DNA from: Hirundichthys speculiger
Lineage: Eukaryota; Chordata; Actinopteri; Beloniformes; Exocoetidae
Assembly (NCBI GenBank): GCA_018398805.1
Contig: JAGFBZ010000855.1
Span: 1,240,001 to 1,304,000 of the forward strand
Length of the DNA: 64,000 nucleotides
Reading direction: 5' to 3'
Both the position numbers and the translations under genes were made by a program. The notes below the pieces were generated by a model. That model did not search any database and was not told the DNA's origin. It saw nothing but the letters and a program-made list of their open reading frames with translations. Positions 1 to 14,800 of this stretch are shown one piece after another. Every line of letters starts with the position of its first letter. The stretch's first letter is position 1.

Positions 1-3000
1 GCAGGAGCATTACATGTTATAGGCATGTTACAGATTGCATGTTTTACATGTAATATTTATTGTATTGCAGCAACAAGTGAGCACAAATGTTGCTGCATTC
101 GCTGTAAACAACATGTATAACTTTTACTGAGTGTATTGTCACAGACTTGTACGTGATCAGGAGCTAATTATCTCATCATGCGTTGTTTCTGTGGCTGTAT
201 TTTTTTTTACAACAGTTTCCAACATGCGAAACTGCTGACATCTCTAAAAGAAAGCAGATGCAAATGAGGACCAGATATTCTGCAGAGTATAAAACACAAG
301 ACTTGTGGAAGGAATTTCACATGAGAAAACTAGTTGCGGACCTATTAGCTGCTTCAGATTGTGACACGTGGGGGTCACAGAATCAGTGGCCAGGATGTGA
401 CCCTTGGCCTCTCCAATGCTTTAACTCCAGTGCAGCCAAAGAGGGGTCACACATTTCAACATGACTGCATTTTTCCACCATGTAATCTCAGCGTGAAAGA
501 AACACAGTCAGAGGGGGCTTTGGGCTGCCATAGTTGTGTAAGTCATTTTCTTCAGAATTTTCCCCACTAGAGAGCTGGAGGAGGCTGTTGGAAAACCCCC
601 TCACTGGCAGCATCCAGCTGCTAGGATGACTTTCCCCTCGACTGACTTTCCCCAAACTGAGTATTCCTGCACCTCTGCCTGAGCCACATGGAATTCATTT
701 ACGCCGTCAGACAGTGAAATTCCGACTGTGGACAGTGACCAAACACATGTAGTCGTGATGAATGGAATCAGCTTTCATCCAGGAATAAAAAAATGCAACA
801 TTGCAGGTGCTGTTCATGCAGGTTGACACAAGCAGAATTAACAGGTGCATTTGTATCACATATTAGAACCTGTCTCTGATGCATATCAAACTTTGTCTCT
901 CCAGGTCTTGGCTGAGAGAGCAAAATGTCAGATTTATAATGTGTGTATGTTTTAAAAAAAAGAAAAAAAAGAAACTTAAAATGTTGGACGATGCTCTGCA
1001 TATAAGATCCACATGATTCTCCATCTGTGCCGAGCCTGATGTTTGCTGCAGTATTTTTAGAACTTAATCAGATTTATGTGAATAGGGCCGTAGTTCCAGC
1101 TGGAGATGCTGTTCAGGAAGCTGCTGAAACAAAAGATTTCTCACATTTCCCGAGATAACATTTCGCTTGTTCAGTGTAGGCTACAATGAGTCATCACGCA
1201 TATTTTATTGGCAGCATAAGACATGAAGATATGCATCAAGTGAAATTACATTTTTGTTATGTTTTATAAACTACAGTCCAGTTTTTGAATTATTTAGCTA
1301 AAAATAAAATGAGATTATTCTTTTTTTTTCCCCCTGAAGTTTTTAGTATGTGGCTGCACACTTTAACTCCACTTGAACTATTAAAGTTATAGATATCTGA
1401 TGTAAATTTGGCAAGAAGAAGTTGTTCCAGTCCAGAAACAACAACTGCTGTTCAGCATATCCAGCAGTTGCCAAGACCACAGAGAATTAGTGCTGCCAAA
1501 TTCTTCAAGGAACAAGGCAAAGCCAAGCCCTATCAATTGTTTTCCATAGAAATCTTTTCAATTTATACAAAATGGTTAAATAACGTCTTGTAAAACATTA
1601 GCTCAGTGGACTCTAAGCTTGTCATATTTCTTCAGCCAACATAGTTACTGCCAAATGAGTTCTGATATTTCTTCTTCTGTTGCATTCATTGTTGGTCTTG
1701 CTACATATGAAGTTCTCACGTCTGAAAAATCTGCATAAATTGCAACACTTGCCATACTGTGCTGAACTTCCGTGTGTTTGCACATTTCTAACTGATAAGA
1801 TAGACTTTCTTTTCTTTTTTTTTTCATTTTTTTACAAAAAGTGAAATAGGCAAAATCATGATGATGCTTTCATTCATTCTAGCCACTATATCAGCACAAA
1901 CAAGGCACTGATAACTTCACAATGATGAATAATGTCAATATCTTCAAAATGTACCTGCTGCATACTTCAGCTGCTTTACAGACATAAAAGTAGGCACTGA
2001 CATGTTGCGTTGGGGTTCTTAGCTGTGTTTTAACTCTCTAACACACATCACGCTGATAAAAATGATTTATATATAATATATATCAATGAAAAATATTACC
2101 AAACTGAGAGTATATGCAAGTTAGAGAAAGTAAGCCAACCATTACCTGTAAGTGTCCAAGTCTTTGCAGAAATTCCCATTAATCCTCTCATTGAAAGACA
2201 GTGATCAACAGTGCCGTACGCTTACAGAAACTGGACTTGGGGAGAGGTGCACATGTTTCTCAGCTGAATGAAAGCCTGCCCTTTCTAGCCGCACTCTCTG
2301 TCTCCTCTGCTTCTGTCCTTCTTCCTCTCCACCCCCCATCCCTCCAATCCAGATTTTTACTGGCCCACAGCCACCCTCAGTTACCATGGGTGGAAAGAGA
2401 AGCAGATAAGGAGAGCACAAAAATAGTTGAGCAGACTGTCCATCTCTGACAATCCGAAAGGAAAATAGAAGTAATGAATGCAACTTTCTTCCAAGTGTTT
2501 AGGGTTTGGATTGTGAGCGGGGTGATCGGGGCACAAGCAGAGAACATGGAGTTTGTCTGCGGGACAAACACGGCATCAGAAGACAGCTTTAACAGACTGC
2601 TGAGATGCACTGCTATACCGTACTTGGTCACGGTGATTTCTGCAGGTCCTGAAGTGCTCAACAGCGTGGTGCGCCACGCCTGCTTTAAGTCAACTTCATC
2701 ACTCAAAGGGACAGCAGATTATGTTCTACAAGTCAGCAATGAACAAGGTGTGAAGCGCTACTGTGCTGCTATTTGTGCAGACAGCTGGAAGTCATTAGAA
2801 ATGCAGAGCTGCAGCTGCTATCTGTGGAACAGGCAGATTTCAGTATAATCCTTTCAAACAAGTTTTGTCATGTTTGTACTCAGGGGCAATCTGCTCTGCA
2901 TCATCTAACAACAGCTTCAGTGTTTGCAGGCTCTCTTAAAAAGGCTCCAAAAGTCCCTGACGATGTCCTGAACACTGCAGTCTGCTCCACATCCTCTCAA

Positions 3001-6000
3001 TTTTAATAAAAGAATCCCATAAAGGAATTTAAATGAATGTAAAAGGGCATGACAAAGAAAAGAGAGATGACTGGTTAAAAAATTCCAACCTTTAAGTCAA
3101 TCCAGTAGAAAATTACTTTTCTCTGACTGAACAGTTGACTGCATTTCAAAAGAAAAGCACATGATGATCATGTACACTCCAGCGCTGACCAGAGAGGACC
3201 TTGACGCACTCAACATCCACGTTAAAGCATCATCAGGAATTGATACTGACAGAATTTACACTATATTTACATGGCAGTCTCAGATAGGCAGTGTAAATGA
3301 ATCAAGCAGCCCATGGAAAACTCTTGTATTGATAGAGCTAAAAATGTCCACCCAGTCTGAGAGCATCAGTGGATGACGGCCTTGATGACCCTGAGCCTCA
3401 GCACACTCTGGTGGATCACACAAGCAAATACTGGTGTTTGGATCCTGGGAGAGGCTGGCCTGCTGGTGAGACTAGACTTTCCAGTGCTGAGTAATTTTCT
3501 GTTCCTGCAGACGAATCTGGTTTGCAACCAACAGGAGGTGAACACGATGAAAGCCAGGGGCAGGAAATCTGAATGTTTATTTCTACAAGAAGCAGAGACT
3601 CTGATCGGTGTGATTATGTGGTCATATCTGGATATGTGACCGATTTCGCATCCAAATGAAGTGCAACGGTTATAATTAAGTTAAGCCACTGAAATCAGTT
3701 TGGAACGTATTAGCCGAAATTCATCGATTGAAAAAGGAAATTTGTGGAAACCAACAACGGTTTCTTTTGATTAAACACTTTAAAGTAGTTAAAGTGAGGC
3801 CAAAGCAAGATAGCTATAATTTTCTTGTGCAGTTAAACCCCGACAGACATTTGAACACAGTTTTCCCAAGTCTTTCTGTCATGACCCCTTCTAACAAAGC
3901 CTGAATTTAGACTTTAATATAGTTTTGTAAACCCTGAACTCTTTTGACATAGAAATCATTAAACACCACCAGATATGCTTGTTGGGTGATTCCTCCACAT
4001 CCTCAGTCAGATGTGGAAGAGGCGACCAACCATCATGTGAACACGGGACTTTTTTCCTCAAGGTGTCCAGAAACAGTTTAGGTAGTGTTATTGAGTCTAA
4101 TGTCCTGCATCTAGTCCTGCTGTCAGAATGTTGATGCCATGGACATATGTCTGATCTGCAGTAATGTAAAACTTAACAAAGTATCCACAAAGACCATCAG
4201 AGTTCAAGGTTTCCAAGCAAAAAAAAAAAAAAGTTCACCTTTAGACAGTCATGGCTTAGTGACAGATTCACCACAAGATATGTATTGCTTTCTTTTCACT
4301 GTGTGCTCATCAGAGGAGCTGCTTTGTACAAAATTCAGGCTTTTAAACTTTAGAATTCAGGGACAATCAAACATGTAGACTTTAAGGGAAGATGAATCAG
4401 TTTGAGGTGTTAAATGAATCAGATTCAGCAATTCTGTAACTTGTTTGCACAAGAGAAAATTTTCAAAAAGGAAACCATAAAAAGCTAATATCATCCACCC
4501 ACTCAGCAATGTCTCATTGTGTCAACATGTTAACATATCATTATTAGTAGTTTAAGGACACACAATGAAACTTGCAGTCGGACTTACGTAACAGCGTCAG
4601 CAGTCTTCTCACATTTTCTCCAATAAAACACAGTGACATTTGGCTTAATCCGTATGTTTTCTAACATTTAAAGTGACTGGCGGCCGGTCTGAAACGTTTA
4701 AATAACTCCCTGTATTGATGAGAACTTCAAACTTTTAATGAGTTTGGATTCAGTGCCATGACTTTGAAGTTCAGCTGCACCGGGACATTTTCATCCGCTC
4801 ATATGCATCAAGCCGCACTTATCGTGATCACTTCCTTGGTTTGCCACAGAGATAAATAATGAGCATGTCTGATGCAAGTTGGATAATTGTGGATTAGTAA
4901 GAGTTTCCATGACAGAGATGGCCACCTTGATGGAACAAAACAGAGCAGCATGGCACACGTGATGCGGCACAGAGAACAGAGGAGGTGGAGGATGATGATT
5001 GGTTTCTCAAGAAGCGAAATGTTTTTGAGGTGTTTCTTAATCAGATTTGGAAAAAAATTAAAAAATCTTTACTTTTCTTGATGCATTATTTGTCCCCAGA
5101 GCTGCAGGATTGCTGGGGCCTTTCCCAGCATGCACTGATCATAAATCAGGGAAGCTCCCCAGACAGCTCATCACGCAGCTTATACAGACAAACAGGTGGT
5201 GAACTTCATACCCTTAAGTAATTTAGACTCTCATTTCCACTTGACCAGCAGGCTTGTCTGCTGGAAAGTCCACACAGGCCAGGAACCAAAGCGGCTGTCT
5301 GCTGCTGTGAAGCAACAGAGCAGCGAGTCAGAGCCACCATGTGGTTAACATCGCTGCTGATGACACTCTTCTCATTGTTGCAATGATTTCTCAGAGAAAG
5401 TAAACACAAGAGAACGCTAAACTTAACTAGAGTCATCATTGAGATTTTCAAGTCCTTAAATTATAGACAATTTATACCTTTCACTTTCAGGCAATTAAAA
5501 AATTTGCAAAATAATAAGAATTATAGATATAATGAAACCTGAGTTTCTCGTAGCACACCCCTGCTGCACGCTCTTTCAAGATTTCGGTATCGTACAGCCA
5601 GTAATGAAATCATCCGGTTGAGAGATGCTCACTGGGTGTACGCATCAATAAAGTTTTCAGCACTCTGCATTACTAACACTCCTTGACCGAACCAGCTCAT
5701 TGCACATTAGAAAAGCATCAGATAAAACATTAAACACACCGTTTTCTAGGCTTTTTAATATTTTCTATACTAAATGGATTTAATTCTGTAGATGCCAAAA
5801 AAATAAAGAGAGAACTAGAAAGGTGCTGGAAAATTGACCTTCGATCAAATCTAGCAGCCTGTTTTGTAAATTCAAAGATAGTGATTTGCATTTGATCTAA
5901 ACTTTTACAGCTTCTCTCCCACAGCTCTCCAGCTGCTGTGCTGTTTTACAGCAGACAAAGAAATGAGAGCCAGCAGCTATCACATACTCTGTCTTGACCT

Positions 6001-6892
6001 CACCGCCCACCTTAGTGGTGGGTGAAATAATTTTTTTTTTTTTTTTTGGGGGGGGTGTTGTTTCCAGCTGTTCCAGTGCTAACAAATGGAAGGAAACAGA
6101 ATCTGGTCATTTCACTCATTTCATCTTACAGTCCAGATGTGCTTCCTGGGGGTTCAGGAAGAAGCAACATGTCTTCTTGTCCTCAAACAAAACATGCTGT
6201 TCAGCTAGTGAACACCCAGGCTGGAAGCGTGCAATATCTTAGTGGCTTAAAAAGCAAAATTACTTTTCAAACACAATATTTATACTGTGTAATATCCAGC
6301 TTATGATTGATGAACCTATTAAGAAAGTTTCTACAGGGTCTGTTGTTCCATTGAGCAACTTTGGATGATTTGTGTTTGAGGTGGATAGATTCACAAGCTC
6401 ACTGTCACTTGAGAATCCGCCTGCAGGCGTCTAGCTCTGCATGTGTGACAAAGACACAGCAGGTTGGACCAGAAAGGTTGATACAGACGAGGTTAACGTG
6501 ACAAAATAAAGGTTCCCCAATGAAAGAATAGCAAAGAACAATGTGATGGTTCTTCTTGTCTGGGTTTTTTTTTCCTCTTACAAATACTTCTGTTTCCAAA
6601 TTCTTCCCAGTGACCACTTCACAGTAATATCATTTTTACATTTTTATTATAAAGAGCAGATCTTCAAACACAAGTTAAACCTGGGTGAATCAGTTTAAAT
6701 AAAACAAACATGTTTTGTGACCTCTGTCCTCCAAATCACATTGGCGTAGTTCCCATTGTTTATTTAGCATATTTACATAAAAATGTATTTGAACAATGCA
6801 TACTGACAAAAACATCTTTTATTCCTAATGCTCATTATTCTTTAATTGTCCACATGACCCTCTTTTTTTTGTTTGTTTGTTTGTTTTTTTGT
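1..6892. other. Intergenic sequence downstream of the collagen gene
   Basis: No exon could be supported here on either strand. Open frames of 60-124 codons occur (for example on the plus strand near 2474-2848), but they lack recognisable domains and convincing flanking splice signals. The sequence is AT-rich with several A and T runs. On the minus strand, AATAAA polyadenylation signals for the collagen gene lie at 6819-6824 and 6759-6764. In mammals the next gene beyond COL21A1 is BMP5; no BMP coding sequence is visible in this stretch. Confidence 0.55.
6759..6824 (-). promoter_or_regulatory. Candidate polyadenylation signals of the collagen gene
   Basis: AATAAA reads on the minus strand at 6819-6824, about 70 bases after the collagen stop codon, and again at 6759-6764. 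A T-rich stretch lies between the stop and the first signal. Which one is used cannot be told from sequence alone. Confidence 0.4.
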
Positions 6893-8827
6893 CTAAGGGC
6901 GATTTCTCAGCCTCCGTGGTGCTGGCTGAGGTGTCCCAATGGTGGAGTTCATCTGAGCGCACCCAGAGGTGACGCAGACACCTGGAGGTCCTCTGAGACC
7001 CGCGTGACCTCTGAGTCCGGGCCGGCCTCCATGTCCCCTCTCGCCCTGTTTTCCCGGCTGGCCATTAAAGGCTCTGCCAGGACGTCCACGCAGACCTGTG
7101 ATTCAGGCAGAAAGGCGATTAAGTCTTCAGGCATGGCAGTCAGCTCGGTTAGCTGAGTAAGGCTGTCTTTGAAGGTTTCAGAAACAGATTTTCCAGAGAA
7201 AATCATTTCTTCTTTGGCAAATGACACAGTCCTCTTACTGTAACAAACCCCTCTACACCACCTCCACCATCTTTTCCTGAAATTTATAGCTTTGACTAAT
7301 GCCTCGTTTGAACCAAATCATCAAAAACAGAGCAATGAGAAAGATGACATTACCCTGTTGTCCTTGATCTCCATCAGAGCCAGGACGGCCATGTCCTTTG
7401 GCTCCTTTATCACCTTGCTCTCCAGGATCACCTGCAATACGCAAACAAACACATACGATATGTTAGGAGAAATAAAAACAGACAACCTGAAATGTAATTC
7501 CTGCTGGAGCCTTTTTGATTAAAGGCCATACACATCTCTGTAATTTTTTTTTGTAATGTTTAAAACAGCTTGTAAATATTCTATATTTTTGTTGCCTGAC
7601 ATGGGGATGGCAGCGAATGTACAGTAGATGTTAGCCTGCAAGGTTTACAACACTGTTGGGTTTGATTCAGCAGTTTCATATGGCGCAGATCTTGATTAAA
7701 GGCAGTTGTATGGTTTTTTTAATGTGGTGTGAAAGTATCTCGTACACATGTTCTTACTTTAACTTTATTTTCACTCCAAAACGATTAACCGACCCTTACT
7801 TTTAACTCATAATGTGATCCTTTTCTTTCCCATTGATGATTTTTAAAGTATTATGACATGAGAAAATATCTGACAGGTCAATGCAAAGTAAAATTCTGCA
7901 AAAAGATGTTTTTATTTCAGTCAGCTTTGTCAATCATCTTCGCGTCCCTCTGTTCTACTGAAAGTGATAGTCCAGTCATTTCAATGGCTCTTCAGACTGA
8001 ATGTTCTTCATATTTTATCTTTGGTGCTAATTCTCTATGCTGTTTTGTGATCAGATGTTATTTGTCAAAACATCATCAGACTATCTGCATCAGTTGCCAT
8101 AGTAACTAAGGGGACAGTCAGCATCAGCATCTGTCCTTTGTTTTCCATTGTGTGTTACATGACGGCGCTCTGGATTTGACATCAGTGTTACTGGAATGTC
8201 ACAAAAGATAAATTAAAAATCTGTTTTTAGACACCAAAGTGTTCACGCTGAGATGGATCTATGGAACTCTATTCTGAACCACCAATAGAAAACCTGCAAA
8301 AGTCTCTGACTAAACCTGGTTGTAGGTTTAAGTTTGAACTGCAGCAACAGGAAGATTCAAAGGCAGTGATCATTTTTCTCTTCACTTTCTCTTTTAAATT
8401 CCCAACCTGAACTTTAGAAATCGGGCCTGTTAAAAATTGGACGCTTAAAGCACATTACCATGGGACTGCTCTGAATTTACAGGAGTTAAAAAGCTCTTAC
8501 TTATAACAGCAGATAGACTAACTTAGTAGCTCGTTGGTGAATGTAGAGGAATTTGTTAATCGCAAAACAGAGACAAAATTCAGTCCAGCTAAACTATTTT
8601 TTACGTCATATGACAGTATCAACTCTCTAACTTGATAAAAGTGCATATTAATAATGTGTTTGCAGCTTTTTTTTTTCCACAACCTGACAAGCCAAAGAAA
8701 AATCAAGCGAAGGTCCATGATTCATATTTTTCACACCTGGTTCTCCTTGTCGGCCAGACTCTCCAGCTTCTCCGTAGAACCCCGGAGGACCCATTTCTCC
8801 ATCAGCACCATCATTACCAGGTTCCCC
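6893..8827 (-). CDS. col21a1: Collagen COL1 helix and C-terminus, three exons to the stop codon
   Basis: Exons 8737-8827, 7354-7431 and 6893-7095 (stop TAG at 6893-6895). They encode [19 protein letters not shown], then [18 protein letters not shown] with one short imperfection (Gly-His-Gly) in a place where FACIT COL1 domains often have one, and then [15 protein letters not shown]. The helix ends [13 protein letters not shown], the two-cysteine motif seen in other FACIT C-termini (CEPASC in COL9A1, CDPSLC in COL21A1). It is followed by a basic tail, APRRLRNRP. Split Gly codons at both internal junctions agree in phase 1. Confidence 0.82.
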
Positions 8828-11800
8828 CTGACAACATCATCAACAGGAAAATATATATTCACTCATTTGTGTGTTTTCACTATAAATCTTGAAAGGCTTT
8901 GCTTTTTCTCAGATGCTTTTTTTTTCCTCCAGATAATGTAGTGGAGTCTATTAACCTCAGACCAGCCTTTTACAAAATAAAGTCATAAAATGAAAACACG
9001 GTTTGGTACTGGTGCATCACTTGTTTTGGCATGGAATACCACAACATCAAGGTTACTGACCATAATCTAATATAGTGGAATATTTTTATATAGTCATGGC
9101 CTCAAGAACATTTATCAGCCTAAGAATCCATGTGATTAGAAGTTGTGGAACATGAATTGATTCTACATTGTATAATAATGTGGAAAAGGCTTTCCAGTCC
9201 AAGGACAGCCAAGAACCATTCAACACAGACCAAGTGTCTAGTCTGATACTTCTTATTTGTCCTCATGGAGACGTGGAAAATCATAACGTTTTCATTCCAA
9301 GTTTTTCTGCCAAATTCTTCAGCTCTCCTAGTCCAGTCCAAGCCTTTGCAATGTGTTTGCATTTTGCTCTGCCAGTGAAAGTAAAATGAACAATGTATGC
9401 ACCCTGACAATGCTTTGATGCCAAAGGTCCACAGGAGGTGAAGCGTAAAGAAAATCTCCCATAAGTTCAGCCTGATACATCTTCAATAAAAACGACATGA
9501 AAACTGTCAAACTCACAGGAAGTCCCGGTGGTCCTTTCTGTCCAGGGGGACCAGGAGCACCCATGGGAACATCCCCGTAGAGAGGACAAACAGCGGCACA
9601 TGTCCTCTTCACTGAGTTGGCAAAGGTGGACATCTGCTCCAGGATCACTTTCTTGCAGACCTCAATCACATGTTCGGCAGGCATTGGTGGGCCCTGTGTA
9701 AGAAATCATTACCATATCTTTACTTTAGGTGGCCCAGTTGTGGGACAGGGCGGGCATCTGTGAGGAAATGTAGACAACAAGGCCAGTAGTATTTCCTGAG
9801 CCTCATTCTGGGTTTACAGCCACATTAAATGAAACTCTTGCCGTGAGTCACTACTAACTGCAAGAGCAAATGTGTTCTTGACAGGAAAGTTGTTACCCAA
9901 TAATCTTTATGTACCACTCATATATTAAGAGCAAATGATTACCCTGTTGTTTTTGCCATTATTCAGAGACATGGGAAGTGCAATTTATAGTGAATTTTGG
10001 GAAAAACCACACACCGTAAGCAAATGATGCTTGTATTTTACTTACTGGTGGGCCTGGGGGCCCCTGAAAGCCATCTGGTCCTCCCTCACCTCGGACCCCC
10101 TTGACTCCAAGTGGACCTGAACGACCAGGTGGGCCTGCAGGGCCACGCTTCCCCCGTCCTCCCTGAGGACCATCTTCACCCCTGTCTCCAACCTACAGAG
10201 CATATGAACAACATCGACGAGATGGCATACAGGACAAAGGGATAGAAGAGTCAGAAAGCAACATGCGTTCATAAATGCACAAGCTCAAACGTTTTTGTCA
10301 AGCTTAAGATGTCTGTTATGGCAAGTTGACAACACTTATAAACAACAATTATAAAAAAAGACATATTCTATAAGACTGAGCCATATTAAAAGGAAGCAAC
10401 ATTGATATAAGTGTACACAAAAAAAATGCAAATTATTTTTAAAAAAAATGGGACCATGGTCTGGAGAAATGGTACAAAAATGTATAGCAGACTTGAAGTT
10501 TTTTTTGTAAGTTCTGAAACAAAAGACCAAATCTGGCAGTGAACATTTGAGAAATGTGCAAGATTCATTTTGGTGCAGTTGTGGGCGTTACTGTTCTTAT
10601 CGCATCTGCAGATGCTCTGAATATGTGAGGAATGTTATTTGATGGATTCAGATTGGATTTTTCCAACTATTAACTCTAAAAACACAATGGGATGGATGGA
10701 GGACTTTCCGACCAATATACGGACAGAAATAAAATATTTGGAAATGCGCCACCTGCCTGACTGCTCACTTCAGCGACACACCTCATAACAGCCAACATGT
10801 CTTGTCTTTGTATCTTTATATTAAATCAGAGGTTTGGGTTGAAAGTCAGTGCTGGACTCGTTGTCTTCTCTCTTTTTGTGACTAGGAACAGATCGTTTGC
10901 TTCAGGCCAGACCTGTTTTATCGGTGAAGTTGATAGGATGTACGTTTTGACAGGTGGTATGTTTATAGTTATCACTTTTATGGTAAAATCAAAAGTGCTT
11001 TTTGTCATTGAACCAATGAAATGAATCACAGCTCACCCTTCCTTTTGGGCCCTTAACACCTTTCTCTTCCTGCAAAAAAAAAAAAAAAGAAGCAAATCTG
11101 CACTGAGTAAAACAAGAGAAGTAGGTGAACAGAGAGGGTGATATATTTGATATTTATGGCAGTACCTGTGCACCTTTCACTCCTTTGATCCCCTGGATTC
11201 CTGTGTCACCCTGTGCGAGGCCAAATACATGTTTAGAAGCTTACCAGTAAATGGCAGATAAGACTTTCACAGATGTGCCGCTCATTTCCCTAGTGATCTA
11301 AAGCATTTATCAGAAAAACAGGATTCTATAAATCACATTTATGACACAAATAATGTCAAATTTAGGAAACAAAGACACCCTATGCTACCTGCTTGGCACC
11401 AAACAGCAGACAGACACAGCTTATAACTATGCAATGAACACAGGGAAATATTTAGAGCAGGGGTGTCAGACTCATTTCCACTGAGGGCCACATCAGCATC
11501 ATGGTTGCCCTGGAAGGGCCAGATTGACAGCATGAATGTAACAAAATGGAATGTAAACCAAAATAAATGAAACTACACCTTATTATATTGTAAATTACTA
11601 TTTCTGTATTTATTATGTATTTAAGTTTCAAATATTTAAATCATTATTATATTAAACTCAGCATTTGTGGTTGTAACCCTGCTTTCGCACAGGTGACTGA
11701 GAGTATCCATTACCTTGGTTTCAGAAGCGGAAGTGATTCTTGGTTTTTCTTGTGGGCTAATTTAGCAAATTTAGCATGCTCCGTGTTTGTTGTCAAAATC

Positions 11801-14800
11801 CCGACGTAGATTGTACTCTTTCACGACTGACACTGCCTCATAACAAAAAAGACATGTTGGGGCTAGTTTGTAAAGGTCTTTCTCAAGTCCATCAGTTCTG
11901 AAAATCGTCTTGATGTCTTGCTCATGATGATTCTGTTATCGCTGTGGGTAATGACGAAATGCATTATGGGAGATGCAGTTTATTGTCAATCTGCGCTTTA
12001 AAGCAGTGTAAGCTTATTTTAAGTCTTAAAATATTGGTTTATAATTTAAGCCAATAATGCACAAGCTCTCGAGGGCCACAAAAAATGACGTGGTGGGCCA
12101 CATTTGGCCTGCGGGCCTTGTGTTTGACACAGGTGATTTAGAAGCTACAGAGCCAGCAGTTTTATCAGGAGACAGAAGCGAGAATTTAAATAGATTTAAG
12201 TATTGATCACTAGCTGCTGGATGAGTACAAGTGTTTGCAAAACATTTTTTATGACAGTAATATAAATCCAATCTGTTCTCACTCCCAGATCACCGAACCT
12301 GGACCTGCGGCATTAACTTGAAACACACACAGCACCCAAGATCACTAGACTTAAACCGAAGCTCCTCAGTGGCTGAGGAACTGAAATGAGACTGCAGTCA
12401 CATGTTCTAGGATGGTGATGTCACCATTACAAGGGGGCGGTCAGCATCACATCCTCAACTTGTTACAGAGTGGAAAAGTAAACCTTCTCATATGTGATTA
12501 ATGTTGTTTTTCTTTTTTTTTTTTTCTAAGAGGTTGACTCAGAAAGTTTTAATTTTAATCATGCTTTTTCCTAGGTATCAAAAGCAGCCAAGACAGTACT
12601 GCTGTTCAAGGTCTATTTCAGGACAATCTCGATATTAAAAGAAGAAAAAGCAAGAATATTTTCACAATATGGTAACAAGGGTTGAGTAGATACTGCCATA
12701 AAAACCCACAAAACTGAACAAGCCTTCATCTGCAGATGAATTTTTGAGAGAGTGGATGATAGAGGCAGCTGCTGAACTCTGCTCTTGTCTTAATTATAGT
12801 TTCCATTGTGTGACTCTTTGACTAATTTAACTATGTCAACATCCACTATTGAAAAAATGTTGCCCCCCTTCTACTTTGGAGTCTTCTGTCGATATTTTTT
12901 GGTGTTTTTAACCATTCGTTTGGCTCATTGTTGTAACTGATTACCATTACCATAAAGCCTAAGTAGCTTCAAAAAGATCTAGAGGGGAGTACGGGACTAC
13001 CGCCTGACATTTATGACTCTTAAACGACTTTCCATATGTGAAAGATTATAACCCTGCAATTTCTGATAATATAATATCTAATTACTCAGAAATTCTCTCT
13101 GTAGTTTACATACTCGCTGACATATCACTCTGTGCCAGCTCTTTGCTCCAAATGTGGGCTCTTTCTTATCAGACTTGTTCAATCCTGAGAACGCCATGGA
13201 AACACAAACAACTGAAAAATGCTTTCTTCAGGAATATTTGTCTTTTTTCACTGACTTAGGTTGTTGTGTAAAGAACTAAGAAACAAGTCCTGAGTGGATG
13301 TTTGGCACTAGGGCACACTGAGGCACATGCCTTTTTAGTTTAACTCTTCATTATGAGTCTGCTGGGTGACAAGATGGTGGTAAAAACTCCACCAACCTGT
13401 ATGCTTCATTTGCGTGCAACATATTAAGAAAGGGTTTTAGGAACTGTCGAGTTCCTCACTGGAACTTGAAATCCGAAAAACACAAGGTTTCTTTCCAAAC
13501 CAGGGAAAAGTTTTGGTTTGGAAAGAGAATACATCTGCAAATCTTGCAAATTCTAACTGGCTTAATGACCCAGCAAATAATGCCTGAACAGCCATGGTAA
13601 TTGTGCCATTAAACAGTCATTTTGCCCTCATTTTATATCGCCAATGGGAAATAGATGGAGGATGTATTACCTTGGGTCCTGGTTTTCCAGGCACACCCAT
13701 GTGGCCCTGTAAAGAGAAGACATGCTTTAATAGCCTTAGGAAAATGAACTAGTGCTCAGAAGAGTTAAGAAAATGTATCTGGAGTCCTTACAGTAGGTCC
13801 AGGTGGGCCAATAAATCCAGGTCTTCCTGGCTTCCCTGCAGAGCCCTTGTAACCTCTCAGGCCCTTGAGAATAAAACATTTATTAACCAAACTTAAGTAA
13901 GTACTTTATTCTTTGTTGTTCACCTTTGATATGGAAAACAAATTAATGAACAAAATGTATCTGCTTGTCTTCAGTGATTGAAATGACTGAAAATATAACT
14001 AACAGTTCTGCCCTGGGGCCCCATTTCTCCTGCTGGTCCCTGGGTGCCTTTCTCCCCCTGTAAAAAAAAAAAAAAATAAAATAAGATAAAAATAAAGAGC
14101 AGGCAATAAACAAATCTGCTAAAACAACTCAATTTTACATTTATTTTACAAAATCTAAAAAAGATCATACCCTCGCTCCACTGCGGCCAGGTTTTCCACT
14201 AAGACCTTGTGGTCCTTGATATGCCTGTAAGAAAAAGATCATAGTTACAAAATAATCATAGAGGAGCAGGTTAATCCCATATTCATAATGGGGATATTAT
14301 GATCTGAATAAAAGTACCTCTATTCCTGGATCGCCATCTCTGCCAGTTAAACCCGGATCTCCAATAATACCCTAGAGAGGTGCAGTTTGCATCATATAAG
14401 GACTAATTATTTAACAAATGTAAGAGCACACTTTGTTTTGAGGTGTTAGGTGTGTCTGCCGTGCATTACCTTTGGTCCTATGGTACCAGCTCTGCCCACA
14501 GGTCCTTGGATACCCTAGTTTAGGCCCGTAACATATTAAAGTTCTTATTAATGTGCTTTAAAATATTTCTTGTGCTTCTTTAAATCAAATGAAACAAAAA
14601 AAAATCTACTTACAGGCTTCCCTTTCTCTCCAGAAGCACCGGTCTCTCCAGGATCTCCTACAATACCCTGTTAAGCGATCCAGTGAATCAACATAAATAA
14701 AGATTGTACTCCATCTGCTGTCAACATGTAATATAGTGAACTAGGGAGCTCTCTTTCATATATGACAAGGTGGATTATCTGTGCGGTTCAGGCTCTTGTC

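Noticed and set aside
2474..2848. Plus-strand open frame of 124 codons with a hydrophobic start
   Set aside because: No domain, no homologue recognised, overlaps another open frame on the opposite strand, and no splice or promoter context supports it.
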